Shown here in pieces: positions 17,369-26,999 of a stretch of 64,000 bases of DNA. This stretch comes from Glaesserella sp041814905. Its GTDB lineage: Bacteria; Pseudomonadota; Gammaproteobacteria; Enterobacterales; Pasteurellaceae. The notes beneath the pieces are model-generated. The model did no database searches and was not told where the DNA came from. It saw nothing but the letters and a program-made list of their open reading frames with translations. The DNA lies in contig NZ_JBGXYA010000021.1 in assembly GCF_041814905.1 (NCBI RefSeq), positions 1-64,000 on the forward strand, in the 5' to 3' direction. The position numbers and the translations under genes were made by a program. Every line of letters begins with the position of its first letter. Position 1 is the stretch's first letter.

Positions 17369-18250
17369 TTATTCCGGACGCATACCTAATGTGTGGCAAA
17401 TCGCATAGCTCAATTCGGAACGATTAAGCGTATAGAAATGGAAATCTTTTACTCCTTCTTTTGAAAGAATTTTCACCATATCCATCGCGATGCTTGCCCC
17501 CACGAGGTTACGTGTCGTTTGATCATCATCTAAACCTTGATACATTTTAGTCATCCAGCCTGGAATTTTCACATTGGTAATTTGGGCCATTTTTTCGAGT
17601 TGCTTGAAGTTGGAAACAGGCAGGATACCCGGCACAATTTCCACATCAATGCCGATAGTAGCACAGCGGTCACGGAAACGTAAGTAACTGTCGATATCAA
17701 AGAAAAACTGAGTAATAGCGCGGTTTGCTCCGGCATCAATTTTTTGCTTAAGATAAAGCAGATCCGATTGCGCTGATTTTGCTTCAGGATGAACTTCCGG
17801 ATACGCAGCGACAGAAATTTCAAAATCCGCCACGTCTTTTAATAACGTGACCAAGTCTGAGGCATAAAACGGCTTTTTATCATAACCTGGCGGTTCATCA
17901 CCACGTAACGCAACAATATGACGGATTCCGCTATCCCAATAATCTTTCGCAATCTGACGCAATTCATCCGGAGTTGCATCAATTCCGGTTAAATGAGGAG
18001 CGGCAATAATACCGGTTTCTTGTTGAATACTTTTCACAATCGAGTGAGTACGATTACGTTCACCTGAATTAGCGCCATAAGTGACAGAAACAAATTTCGG
18101 TTTGAGTACTTTAAGTCGGTGGATAGAATCCCACAATAAGGTTTCCATTTTTTCGTTTTTAGGCGGGAAAAATTCAAAAGAAACATTAATTTTGCCATTT
18201 AAGTCGGCAACACTTTGATTTAAAAGATCGATTTCTTTGGCGTAACTCAT
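17369..18250 (-). CDS. metF: methylenetetrahydrofolate reductase
   Basis: Reduces 5,10-methylene-THF to 5-methyl-THF with FAD, supplying the methyl group for methionine synthesis. The family segments are present in order: INVSFEFFPPKN, FVSVTYGANSGERNRTH, HIVALRGDEP, AAYPEVHPEA, ANRAITQFFFD and the ending REGVKDFHFYTLNR-like KEGVKDFHFYTLNR. The frame opens upstream at 18304, but the ATG at 18250 has AGAGGA just before it and matches the E. coli N-terminus, giving 293 residues. It is a single-gene unit, and MetJ-like boxes lie upstream at 18318-18333. Confidence 0.95.
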   Translation of the reverse strand: MSYAKEIDLLNQSVADLNGKINVSFEFFPPKNEKMETLLWDSIHRLKVLKPKFVSVTYGANSGERNRTHSIVKSIQQETGIIAAPHLTGIDATPDELRQIAKDYWDSGIRHIVALRGDEPPGYDKKPFYASDLVTLLKDVADFEISVAAYPEVHPEAKSAQSDLLYLKQKIDAGANRAITQFFFDIDSYLRFRDRCATIGIDVEIVPGILPVSNFKQLEKMAQITNVKIPGWMTKMYQGLDDDQTTRNLVGASIAMDMVKILSKEGVKDFHFYTLNRSELSYAICHTLGMRPE

Positions 18251-18304
18251 GGAGTCCTCTAGCATATTCGAATTTATGATTTTTGTGATGTTTAATTTGC
18301 ACAC

Positions 18305-18683
18305 TGCGCGTCTTTTTAGACGTTTAGATGGCTAAACTTTAAAGAGGAACGAATATGATGTCAATGATAATATTTTCATTTTTATATGAATTGCTTTAAT
18401 ACTTCTGTAAACAAAGCCGATCATAATCAATGCGACTGGGCTGGTAAGAGATCGTGCTAACTCGATGATTTTCACGATATTCGGTTGTACAATCACTTGC
18501 CTATCCTGTATTTTGAGCGTATTTTTAATATTCAGCAGCTATAGAGAAGAGAATTTTGTGATATTGTTAACAAATTGTAAAAATTTATAATGGTGTTGCT
18601 TGTTGTTTTTTTCTTCTTTGTTATGATTACCACCTACTTTTAACATTTATACCTATTATTTTTTTGAAGCGGAGATTGTTATT
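18305..18683. other. intergenic region between metF and acnB
   Basis: 379 bases between divergent genes. It holds the MetJ-like boxes near the metF side and an AT-rich stretch before acnB that should carry the acnB promoter. A minus-strand frame without clear start (GTG 18496 to stop 18332) could encode a 54-residue protein with one hydrophobic segment; this is weak. A GGAG ribosome site precedes acnB. Confidence 0.5.
18318..18333. promoter_or_regulatory. tandem MetJ-box-like sequence upstream of metF
   Basis: AGACGTTT directly followed by AGATGGCT matches two adjacent copies of the MetJ box AGACGTCT at 7 and 6 of 8 positions, with a weaker third unit to 18341. The position 68-83 bases upstream of the metF start suits repression by MetJ with S-adenosylmethionine. 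No metJ gene is in the window. Confidence 0.55.
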
Positions 18684-21287
18684 ATGTCATTTCTAGCAGA
18701 ATACCGAGCACTGGTTGAAGAACGTGCAAAACAAGGTATCGTGCCATTGCCATTAAATGCCGAGCAAACAGCGCAGCTCGTTGAATTACTGAAATCCCCA
18801 CCACCTGATGAAGCACAATTCTTATTAGACTTGTTTGAAAACAGAATCCCAGCAGGTGTTGATGAAGCGGCTTATGTAAAAGCTTCATTCTTATCGGCTT
18901 TAGTGAAAGGTGATGTAGTCTCTCCGCTGGTTTCTCCACAATATGCAGTGAAGTTATTAGGAACAATGCAAGGAGGCTACAATATCGAACCGCTACTCAA
19001 TGCGTTAGATAATCCGAACCTTGCTCCGCTCGCTGTTGAAGCGCTTTCCTATACACTATTAATGTTCGATAACTTTCACGATGTTACCGAAAAAGCCCAA
19101 AAAGGTAATCCTTACGCTAAACAAATTTTAGAATCCTGGGCAAATGCCGATTGGTTCTTATCCCGCCCTAAACTTGCCGAAAAAATTACCTTAACCGTGT
19201 TTAAAGTGACCGGTGAAACCAATACCGACGATCTCTCACCGGCACAAGATGCTTGGTCTCGCCCCGATATTCCATTGCATGTACTTGCGATGTTGAAAAA
19301 TGAACGTGAAGGAATTGTACCTGACGAACCCGGAGTAATTGGTCCGATGAAACAAATTGAAAGCTTGAAAGAGAAAGGTTTTCCGCTTGTTTATGTAGGG
19401 GATGTTGTCGGTACGGGATCTTCACGTAAATCGGCAACGAACTCGGTGCTTTGGTTAATGGGTGATGACATTCCTTATATCCCGAATAAACGGGGTGGCG
19501 GTGTCGTTTTAGGCGGTAAAATTGCGCCGATTTTCTTTAATACGATGGAAGATGCGGGCTCATTACCGATTGAAGTGGATGTCAGTAAATTAGCAATGGG
19601 CGATGTTATTGACCTTTATCCTTATGCAGGCAAAATTTGTAAACATGGCACAGACGAAGTATTGGCAGAATTTAGTTTAAAAACCGATGTATTATTGGAC
19701 GAAGTTCGTGCAGGTGGTCGTATCCCATTGATTATCGGTCGTGGTTTAACTCATAAGGCTCGTGTTGAACTCGGTTTACCTGAAAGTGAGGTGTTCGTAA
19801 AACCACAATCAGAAGTCGTTACAAGTAAAGGTTATACCCTTGCTCAAAAAATGGTGGGTAGAGCTTGTGGTGTAGAAGGCATCCGTCCGGGGCAATACTG
19901 CGAACCGCGTATGACGAGTGTAGGTTCACAGGATACAACCGGTCCGATGACCCGTGATGAGTTGAAAGATTTGGCTTGTTTAGGTTTCTCTTCAGATTTG
20001 GTTATGCAATCATTCTGCCACACCGCAGCTTATCCAAAGCCGGTTGATGTGGTTACACACCATACATTACCGGACTTTATTATGAATCGTGGTGGTGTTT
20101 CATTACGTCCGGGGGACGGTGTAATTCACTCATGGTTAAACCGTATGCTATTACCGGATACAGTTGGTACCGGCGGTGACTCTCATACCCGTTTCCCGAT
20201 AGGTATTTCTTTTCCTGCCGGTTCTGGTTTAGTTGCATTTGCCGCAGCGACAGGAGTTATGCCACTCGATATGCCTGAATCGGTACTGGTTCGCTTTAAA
20301 GGTGAATTACAACCGGGTATTACCTTACGTGATTTAGTTCATGCTATTCCGTATTATGCAATTCAACAAGGTTTGTTAACGGTTGAAAAAGCAGGTAAGA
20401 AAAATATCTTCTCAGGTCGTATTTTAGAAATTGAAGGCTTAGAACATTTGAAAGTAGAGCAGGCGTTTGAGCTTTCAGATGCTTCCGCAGAACGTTCTGC
20501 AGCGGCTTGTTCAATTAAATTGGATAAAGAACCGGTAATTGAATATCTCAAGTCTAATATTGTTTTACTTAAATGGATGATTTCTGAAGGTTATGGTGAT
20601 GTCCGCACCTTAGAACGTCGAATTCGTGCGATGGAAGCGTGGTTAGAGGATCCACAGCTGCTTGAAGCAGACGCTGATGCAGAGTATGCAGCAATAATTG
20701 AAATTGATTTAGCTGAGATTAAAGAACCTATTGTTTGTGCGCCGAATGATCCTGATGATGCTCGTAAACTATCTGAAGTACAAGGCGATAAAGTTGACGA
20801 AGTCTTTATCGGTTCTTGCATGACAAATATCGGTCATTTCCGCGCAGCAGGCAAATTGTTAAATCAAAGCCAAAGCATGATTCCAACCCGTTTATGGATT
20901 GCGCCGCCAACAAAAATGGATGCTTCTTTATTAACTGAAGAAGGCTATTACAGTATTTATGGTAAGAGCGGTGCGAGAATCGAAGTACCGGGATGTTCAC
21001 TCTGTATGGGTAACCAAGCTCGTGTGGCAGACGGTGCGACAGTTGTTTCAACTTCGACACGAAACTTCCCTAACCGTATGGGTAAAGGTGCGTTCGTTTA
21101 CCTTGCTTCCGCCGAACTTTCAGCGGTTTGTGCTTTATTAGGAAGAATACCGAGTCCGGAAGAATATCTACAATATGTCCATAGTTTAGATAATGATAAA
21201 GATGACACTTATCGTTATATGAACTTTAATGAAATTAACAGTTATACAGAGAAAGCGGACAGTTTAATTTTCAAAACTGTAGCGTGA
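18684..21287 (+). CDS. acnB: aconitate hydratase B
   Basis: Interconverts citrate and isocitrate through cis-aconitate with a 4Fe-4S cluster. Length (867 residues) and the B-type order, with a HEAT-like N-terminal domain (residues 1-155) before the swivel domain, identify AcnB rather than AcnA. The cluster ligands are Cys712 (GSCMTNIGH) and Cys771 and Cys774 (PGCSLCMG). Other family motifs are GTGSSRKSATNS and GTGGDSHTRFP. It is followed by gltA after 49 bases, so two successive TCA steps are probably co-transcribed. Apo-AcnB can bind mRNA in E. coli; whether it does here is unknown. Confidence 0.97.
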   Translation: MSFLAEYRALVEERAKQGIVPLPLNAEQTAQLVELLKSPPPDEAQFLLDLFENRIPAGVDEAAYVKASFLSALVKGDVVSPLVSPQYAVKLLGTMQGGYNIEPLLNALDNPNLAPLAVEALSYTLLMFDNFHDVTEKAQKGNPYAKQILESWANADWFLSRPKLAEKITLTVFKVTGETNTDDLSPAQDAWSRPDIPLHVLAMLKNEREGIVPDEPGVIGPMKQIESLKEKGFPLVYVGDVVGTGSSRKSATNSVLWLMGDDIPYIPNKRGGGVVLGGKIAPIFFNTMEDAGSLPIEVDVSKLAMGDVIDLYPYAGKICKHGTDEVLAEFSLKTDVLLDEVRAGGRIPLIIGRGLTHKARVELGLPESEVFVKPQSEVVTSKGYTLAQKMVGRACGVEGIRPGQYCEPRMTSVGSQDTTGPMTRDELKDLACLGFSSDLVMQSFCHTAAYPKPVDVVTHHTLPDFIMNRGGVSLRPGDGVIHSWLNRMLLPDTVGTGGDSHTRFPIGISFPAGSGLVAFAAATGVMPLDMPESVLVRFKGELQPGITLRDLVHAIPYYAIQQGLLTVEKAGKKNIFSGRILEIEGLEHLKVEQAFELSDASAERSAAACSIKLDKEPVIEYLKSNIVLLKWMISEGYGDVRTLERRIRAMEAWLEDPQLLEADADAEYAAIIEIDLAEIKEPIVCAPNDPDDARKLSEVQGDKVDEVFIGSCMTNIGHFRAAGKLLNQSQSMIPTRLWIAPPTKMDASLLTEEGYYSIYGKSGARIEVPGCSLCMGNQARVADGATVVSTSTRNFPNRMGKGAFVYLASAELSAVCALLGRIPSPEEYLQYVHSLDNDKDDTYRYMNFNEINSYTEKADSLIFKTVA

Positions 21288-21336
21288 TCAGCGAGACAAG
21301 TTTCACATAATACAAATATACAGGAGAAAGCTCTCT

Positions 21337-22617
21337 ATGCCAAAACTACACCCAACACTCACTGCGGAATTACAACTGAGCGATGGTCGTAAATTTAAAT
21401 TACCGGTTTATCAAAGTAATCTTGGTTACGATGCGATTGGTGTTGAAGCGTTACAGAAGGAACATCTGTTTACTTATGACCAAGGTCTGACATCAACGGC
21501 ATTATGCGAATCAAGTATTACTTATATCGATGGAGAACAAGGTATTTTGCTACACCGTGGTTATCCGATTGATGAGTTAGCCCGTAAAAAAACTTACTTA
21601 GATACCGCCTATTTATTGCTTGAAGGTGAGCTACCGACACCGGAACAACGTGCGGAATTCAAAAAAGAGATTACTGCACACTATATGGTGAATGAGCAGT
21701 TTACTCGTTTATTCCAAGGTTTCCGTCGCGATTCCCATCCAATGGCAATTATGGCGGCGGCAAGTAGCGCATTAGCAGCATTCTATAATGACTTAGATAG
21801 CGATAACCACGAACATCGTCAGAAAACAGCGATTCGTTTATTAGCTAAAATGCCGACTTTAGCGGCAATGTGCTACAAATATAATATTGGTCGTCCGTTT
21901 ATGTACCCGCAAAATAATCTATCTTATGCGGGGAACTTCCTCTATATGATGTTTGCAACGCCATGTGAACCATATGTGGTAAACCCTGTGGTTGAACGTG
22001 CAATGGACAGAATTTTTACCTTACACGCAGACCATGAACAAAATGCTTCAACGTCTGCCGTACGCGGCGTTGCTTCATCCGGACCTAATCCGTTCGCGTG
22101 TATTGCAGCGGGGATTGCTTCCCTTTGGGGACCGGCACACGGTGGTGCGAATGAAGCTTGTATCAAAATGCTACAAGAAATCGGTTCCGTTGATCGTATT
22201 CCTGAATATATTGCACGTGCTAAAGACAAAAACGACCCGTTCCGTTTAATGGGCTTTGGACACCGTGTTTATAAGAACTACGATCCGCGTGCTAAAGTGA
22301 TGAGAGAAACTTGTCACGAAGTATTAAAAGAACTGGGGGTAAACACTCCATTATTAGAAGTAGCAATGGAATTGGAACGCATTGCATTAAGTGACCCATA
22401 CTTCATTGAACGCAAACTATACCCGAATGTAGATTTCTACTCTGGTATTATCTTACAAGCGGTAGGAATTCCGACTTCTATGTTTACTGTTATCTTTGCT
22501 CTTGCACGTACAGTAGGCTGGATTGCAAACTGGAAAGAGTTATACGAAGAAAGTCTGAAAATTGTTCGTCCGCGCCAAATCTATACAGGTTATACGGAAA
22601 GACATATTGAAGATTAA
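21337..22617 (+). CDS. gltA: citrate synthase (type II)
   Basis: Condenses oxaloacetate and acetyl-CoA to citrate. The 426-residue protein has the catalytic residues His268 (GPAHGGANEA), His309 (GFGHRVY) and Asp366 (NVDFYSG), and the long N-terminal domain of the hexameric, NADH-regulated type of Gram-negative bacteria. It lies just after acnB with a CAGGAGA ribosome site, and a strong terminator follows at 22637. The pair shows that this organism has the citrate-forming side of the TCA cycle. Confidence 0.97.
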   Translation: MPKLHPTLTAELQLSDGRKFKLPVYQSNLGYDAIGVEALQKEHLFTYDQGLTSTALCESSITYIDGEQGILLHRGYPIDELARKKTYLDTAYLLLEGELPTPEQRAEFKKEITAHYMVNEQFTRLFQGFRRDSHPMAIMAAASSALAAFYNDLDSDNHEHRQKTAIRLLAKMPTLAAMCYKYNIGRPFMYPQNNLSYAGNFLYMMFATPCEPYVVNPVVERAMDRIFTLHADHEQNASTSAVRGVASSGPNPFACIAAGIASLWGPAHGGANEACIKMLQEIGSVDRIPEYIARAKDKNDPFRLMGFGHRVYKNYDPRAKVMRETCHEVLKELGVNTPLLEVAMELERIALSDPYFIERKLYPNVDFYSGIILQAVGIPTSMFTVIFALARTVGWIANWKELYEESLKIVRPRQIYTGYTERHIED

Positions 22618-22636
22618 TCCCGCATAAACAGATGTA

Positions 22637-22666
22637 AAAAGGAATAGCCGATAAGCTATTCCTTTT
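22637..22666. terminator. bidirectional terminator after gltA
   Basis: The perfect stem AAAAGGAATAGC (22637-22648) pairs with GCTATTCCTTTT (22655-22666) around CGATAA. It separates gltA from the convergent Nif3-family gene. Confidence 0.85.
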
Positions 22667-22686
22667 GTTTTAACAGTACATCAGTA

Positions 22687-23457
22687 TTAAGCCGGGTTAT
22701 CAATATCAATAAATTCAACGGCTAAGCCGTATTCTTGCGCCAGCCACTCCCCCAGTGCTTTTATACCGTCCCGTTCCGTTGCATGGTGTCCGCAGGCGAA
22801 ATAATAGATACCTTGTTCTCGTGCGGAATGGGTGGTTTGTTCAGAGATTTCACCGCTAATAAAAGCATCACAGCCTTTTTGATAAGCTAAGTCAATATAA
22901 CCTTGACCACCGCCGGTGCAGATACCAACGCGCTTAATTAATTTTTGGGGATATTCATCCGTAAATTCATCACATAAAATAACGTGGCGACGTAACGCTT
23001 TTTCTAACCTTTGCTGAAGATCTTGGGCGGAAATCGGTGTATCTAATTCGCCAAACACAGGGATAGAATTCGGATGATCTTCCAAACCCTGTAGCGAGGT
23101 GATGCCAATATGTTTGGCTAATAGCGCGTTATTGCCCAGCTCAGGGTGCATATCAAGTGGAAGATGGTATCCATATAAATTGATATCGTTAATTAACAAT
23201 TGTTTGATGCGTTTACCTTTCATTCCGCGAATGCACGGATTTTCATTTTTCCAAAAATAGCCGTGATGCACAATTATTGCATCTGCCTGCTTGGCGATAG
23301 CTTGTTCGATAAGCGGACGCGTTGCGGTCACGCCGGTGATAATTTTACGAATTTGTTGACGCCCCTCAACCTGTAGGCCATTCGGTGCATAGTCTGAAAC
23401 TGCTTTGCTATTCAGTTTTTCATCTAAAATATGTTCAAGTGCTAAGTTAGTTAACAT
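22687..23457 (-). CDS. Nif3-like dinuclear metal centre protein (YbgI family)
   Basis: A 256-residue member of the NIF3/YbgI family, which forms hexameric rings with two metal ions per subunit and has no settled function (GTP cyclohydrolase I type 2-like). The metal-binding pattern is present: VHHGYFW near residue 65, a Asp/His pair in the LPLDMHPELGNNALLA segment, and CGHHATERDGIKALGEWL near the end. It stands alone, with an uptake-signal pair upstream. Confidence 0.9.
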   Translation of the reverse strand: MLTNLALEHILDEKLNSKAVSDYAPNGLQVEGRQQIRKIITGVTATRPLIEQAIAKQADAIIVHHGYFWKNENPCIRGMKGKRIKQLLINDINLYGYHLPLDMHPELGNNALLAKHIGITSLQGLEDHPNSIPVFGELDTPISAQDLQQRLEKALRRHVILCDEFTDEYPQKLIKRVGICTGGGQGYIDLAYQKGCDAFISGEISEQTTHSAREQGIYYFACGHHATERDGIKALGEWLAQEYGLAVEFIDIDNPA

Positions 23458-23474
23458 TGTGGGTTCCTTTGATT

Positions 23475-23532
23475 ACAAGCGGTGTGTTTTCGGCAGAAAT
23501 TTGCAAAATTTCCCTGGAAACTCACCGCTTGT
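23475..23532. repeat. inverted uptake-signal pair
   Basis: ACAAGCGGT (23475-23483) faces ACCGCTTGT (23524-23532) with TTTGCAAAATTT between. It lies between macB and the Nif3-family gene and may act as a terminator for macB. Confidence 0.8.
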
Positions 23533-23549
23533 CTGTATAAATATTTGTA

Positions 23550-25466
23550 TTATTCTTGGGCTAACGCAGTAATCGGATTGAGCTGAGAGGCATTGCGGGC
23601 CGGAATATAGCCGAAAATGATACCGATAAGCGTAGAGCAAAGTACGGCAATGATCACCGATGACATCGATAGCACCATTTTAAAGTCCGTTCCCCAATAG
23701 TTAAAGCTCAAAATAATAGCGGTAGCCAGCAGAATACCGATTATACCGCCGAGTAAACAAATCAAAATGGCTTCAATCAGAAATTGTTGCAAAATGTTGT
23801 ACTGTTTTGCACCGATTGCCATTCGTACACCGATCTCTTTGGTACGTTCCGTCACGGAAACCAACATAATATTCATGACTCCAATACCGCCGACAATCAA
23901 CGAAATCAGCGCAATAGAAGAGATGAGCAGTGTCATTGTATTTGTGGTGCTTTCAATCGTTTGTTTGATGGTATCGGTATTCATCACGAAGAAATCTTTT
24001 TTGCCGTGGCGGGCGGTTAAAAGTTCAGTCAAGCTTTTTTCTGCGGTTTGACTTTCTACATCGCTTTTGATTTTTACCGTAATCGAGTCGATTTTCTTTT
24101 CACCGGAAATCCGCTGCATCAGCGTTGTATAAGGTATCCACAAATTCAGGTTAGACTGCATTGTATTTTGCTGTTCGGCGATTCCGATGATTTCCAGCGG
24201 CTTTTTATCCACTAAAATCACTTCACCGATAGGTGATTCCAAGCCTAAACCTTTTTGTGTATTCGGATCAATCACAGCAACTTGAGCGGCATTTCTTACT
24301 TCTTCTGCCGTAAATAAACGACCTGAAAGTAGGGTTACCCCCCGTACATCAAAATATTGTTCACCCACACCACTGACTTGCCCGGTGACGGCGGTATTTC
24401 CGAAAATAACGGTGCCGCTATGAGAGCTATTTGGTGTTGCACTTTCGACATAGCTTTGCTGTGCAAGGGTCTCAACATCACTGATGGTTAGATTTTTGGT
24501 TAAATTTGCCCGTCGATCACCAAAGCCGGTACCGTTATATATACTCATCGTATTGGTACCCAAATTATTGATATTAGAAAGAATTTGTTCTTGAGAACCT
24601 TTACCGAGCGCGACGACCGAAATCACGGAAGTAATACCGATAATAATCCCGAGCATCGTTAATAACGCCCTCAATTTATGCGCCATAATCGCACTAATCG
24701 CCATTTTGAAGGATTCATAGAGTTGGTCTAGGAAACGCGGCTTTTTGCTTTCTCTGTTGAGCGTATTACTTTTATCCGAAAGCGGTTTTTGTCGTTCATC
24801 ACGGATAATTTCACCGTCTTTGATCTCAATAATTCGCTGTGCGTGAGCGGCAATGTTCGGGTCGTGGGTAACTAAAATGAGCGTATGTCCTTCACGATGA
24901 AGATCTTGGAGAATTTGTAGCACGGTTTCACCGCTGTGAGAGTCTAATGCGCCGGTCGGTTCATCGGCAAGAATAATATCGCCGCCGTTCATTAATGCTC
25001 GGGCGATACTGACGCGTTGTTGTTGTCCGCCGGAAAGTTGGTTCGGTTTATTTTCTGTTTTATCGTTTAAACCTAACTTGTCCAATAATGTTTTGGCACG
25101 ATCTAAACGGGCCGAGGTTTCAACACCGGCATAAATGGCAGGCAGCGCAACGTTTTCTACCGCAGAAAGGGTAGGCAAAAGATTATAACGCTGGAAAATA
25201 AAACCGAATTTGCGCTGACGGAGGTCAGAAAGTTGGTCTGAACTGAGGCTTTGGGTTTCCACTCCGTCTATTTTGTAGGAACCTGAACTAGCAGTATCTA
25301 AGCAACCCAGAATATTCATTAATGTGGATTTACCCGATCCGGAAGCTCCGATAATGGCGACAAAATCGCCTTGCTCTATCGTCAATTTGATATTTTTGAG
25401 AATATGGGCGGGTGATTCCGCACTGCCTACATATTTATTGAGATTTGAAATGTCGATCAGTTTCAT
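23550..25466 (-). CDS. macB: MacB-type ABC transporter, ATPase fused to permease
   Basis: A 638-residue protein. The N-terminal ATPase has Walker A GASGSGKST near residue 40, the LSGGQQQRVSIARAL signature and the ILADEPTGALD Walker B. The first membrane segment follows near 270, then a periplasmic MacB domain, and three membrane segments end the protein with the FtsX-like fold. MacB works with the adaptor MacA and TolC, for macrolides, lipopeptides or heat-stable toxins in other bacteria. No macA is adjacent here. The gene lies 118 bases after cpxA on the same strand and may be expressed with the Cpx genes. Confidence 0.88.
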   Translation of the reverse strand: MKLIDISNLNKYVGSAESPAHILKNIKLTIEQGDFVAIIGASGSGKSTLMNILGCLDTASSGSYKIDGVETQSLSSDQLSDLRQRKFGFIFQRYNLLPTLSAVENVALPAIYAGVETSARLDRAKTLLDKLGLNDKTENKPNQLSGGQQQRVSIARALMNGGDIILADEPTGALDSHSGETVLQILQDLHREGHTLILVTHDPNIAAHAQRIIEIKDGEIIRDERQKPLSDKSNTLNRESKKPRFLDQLYESFKMAISAIMAHKLRALLTMLGIIIGITSVISVVALGKGSQEQILSNINNLGTNTMSIYNGTGFGDRRANLTKNLTISDVETLAQQSYVESATPNSSHSGTVIFGNTAVTGQVSGVGEQYFDVRGVTLLSGRLFTAEEVRNAAQVAVIDPNTQKGLGLESPIGEVILVDKKPLEIIGIAEQQNTMQSNLNLWIPYTTLMQRISGEKKIDSITVKIKSDVESQTAEKSLTELLTARHGKKDFFVMNTDTIKQTIESTTNTMTLLISSIALISLIVGGIGVMNIMLVSVTERTKEIGVRMAIGAKQYNILQQFLIEAILICLLGGIIGILLATAIILSFNYWGTDFKMVLSMSSVIIAVLCSTLIGIIFGYIPARNASQLNPITALAQE

Positions 25467-25572
25467 AAGTTCGAGGTATGAGTAAAATTATGAGTGCGAA
25501 GATGGAATGTTGACATTGAAAAAACGCAAAAAGTTCAAAGCGGTCGTTTTTGCAAAATAAGTGCTGAAAACG

Positions 25573-25581
25573 ACCGCTTGT
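25573..25581 (-). repeat. uptake signal between macB and cpxA
   Basis: ACCGCTTGT at 25573-25581 faces a degenerate CAAAGCGGT near 25536-25544 with TTTTGCAAAA between. It forms an imperfect inverted pair in the cpxA-macB gap. Confidence 0.65.
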
Positions 25582-25584
25582 ATT

Positions 25585-26976
25585 CTAGGATTCAACCCAT
25601 AAAGGTAACTGGATTTTGACCCGCAACCCACCGATTGGGCTTTTTTCTGCAGAAACCGAACCTTGGTGTTGTTGAACGGCATTGGCTACTATCGATAATC
25701 CCAATCCCGTTCCGCCGGTTTGCCTCGCTCTATCTTCGGCGACGCGATAGAATGGACGGAATATTTCATCGTATTGGTTATCCGGAATTCCTTCGCCATC
25801 GTCATCGATCAAAATAAAGAGATTATTTTTTTCAATGTAGGTCATGATCCTCACATTCTGTTTCGCATATTTTTTAGCATTACGCAGGACGTTTTCTACC
25901 GCGCTGGAAAGTAACATAACGTTGCCGTTTATGAAATGCGTTTCCGGTGAGTTGACCCTTTGACTCACGAATAAATGAAAGCCGCTTTCTTCCAACTCAA
26001 ATTTTGCATCAGTCAATACATCTTCCCAAATTTTATTAATCGGGAAAATTTCACGTTTCATATGATGGTTTGCTTGTTTACGCGATAGCGCAAGCAAGTC
26101 ATGAATCATCATATCCAGTTTTTGGATTTCACCCTCAATACGGCTAACTTCACTGGTTTCGCCATATCGACGTTTAAGTAACGATAATGCAAGTTGCATA
26201 CGTGTTAAGGGTGTTTTTAATTCATGAGATACATCAGATAACAAACGCTGCTGATAAGTGGTTAAACGTTGTAGCGCCGTAATCATTTGGTTAAAACTTT
26301 TGCCTACTTCGCGCAGTTCATTAATTCCTTCCGTTTCAAGTTTGGGATTAATGCTCAAGTTACCGGTTGCGACTGAATTTGCCGTGAGACGCAATGCTTT
26401 CACCGGTTTGGCAATTCGGTAAGAAAGCCATAATAACAGCGGGGTACTGACAGCCAAAAGAATAAGTAACATCATCCAAGGCGAGTCAAACAAGTAGTTA
26501 ATGAATTCTTTTTGCGGATTCACTTCTTTAATAAAGTATTGGAAGTAACTACGGGTATTCGATTTAACCAAAAAAGGTCCATATACCTCAAGTGTTCCAA
26601 AACGACGTTGTAACGGCGCATAATGGTTATTGGCACGAAATATGAATGCTTGTAATGCACTACGTTTGTTATCGTCAATGCCTACAAGACGATTTGTAGT
26701 TCTTTCCAACAAGATAACATCGTAACCGTTTGTGGTAGAAACGGTTAAACCTCTCCCAAAAATTTCATCCAAATTATACTCTTCTTGAGTGTAATGACTT
26801 TCGTTTTGGAAAAAAGCGCGTGCAGAATCTTCTATCGGATTAAATGCCCGAGCATCAAAATTAGGTAAGGCTAATGCTACAGCGAGAATAATCGCGATTG
26901 TCGTGATAAATGACGCAAAGATTTGATACGCTAAATAATTATGTAACGTTTTAATTTTATTGATGAAATCAAACAT
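25585..26976 (-). CDS. cpxA: envelope-stress sensor histidine kinase CpxA
   Basis: A 463-residue inner-membrane kinase. The first membrane segment is about residues 14-36 and the second about 166-187, with a periplasmic sensor between them. A HAMP linker follows (PVKALRLTANSVATGNLS). The phospho-acceptor is His251 in SDVSHELKTPLTR. The ATP domain has an N box (NVLRNAKKYA), DDDGEGIP and GGTGLGLSI. It partners CpxR, encoded just upstream, in sensing misfolded envelope proteins. A hairpin terminator lies in the 66-base gap after cpxR, so cpxA may be made at a lower level. Confidence 0.93.
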   Translation of the reverse strand: MFDFINKIKTLHNYLAYQIFASFITTIAIILAVALALPNFDARAFNPIEDSARAFFQNESHYTQEEYNLDEIFGRGLTVSTTNGYDVILLERTTNRLVGIDDNKRSALQAFIFRANNHYAPLQRRFGTLEVYGPFLVKSNTRSYFQYFIKEVNPQKEFINYLFDSPWMMLLILLAVSTPLLLWLSYRIAKPVKALRLTANSVATGNLSINPKLETEGINELREVGKSFNQMITALQRLTTYQQRLLSDVSHELKTPLTRMQLALSLLKRRYGETSEVSRIEGEIQKLDMMIHDLLALSRKQANHHMKREIFPINKIWEDVLTDAKFELEESGFHLFVSQRVNSPETHFINGNVMLLSSAVENVLRNAKKYAKQNVRIMTYIEKNNLFILIDDDGEGIPDNQYDEIFRPFYRVAEDRARQTGGTGLGLSIVANAVQQHQGSVSAEKSPIGGLRVKIQLPLWVES

Positions 26977-26999
26977 AAATCAAAGTGTGAATGGTTTAC

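Noticed and set aside
18305..18683. SAM riboswitch before metF
   Set aside because: No SAM-box stem pattern is visible, and the MetJ-like boxes offer a simpler explanation.
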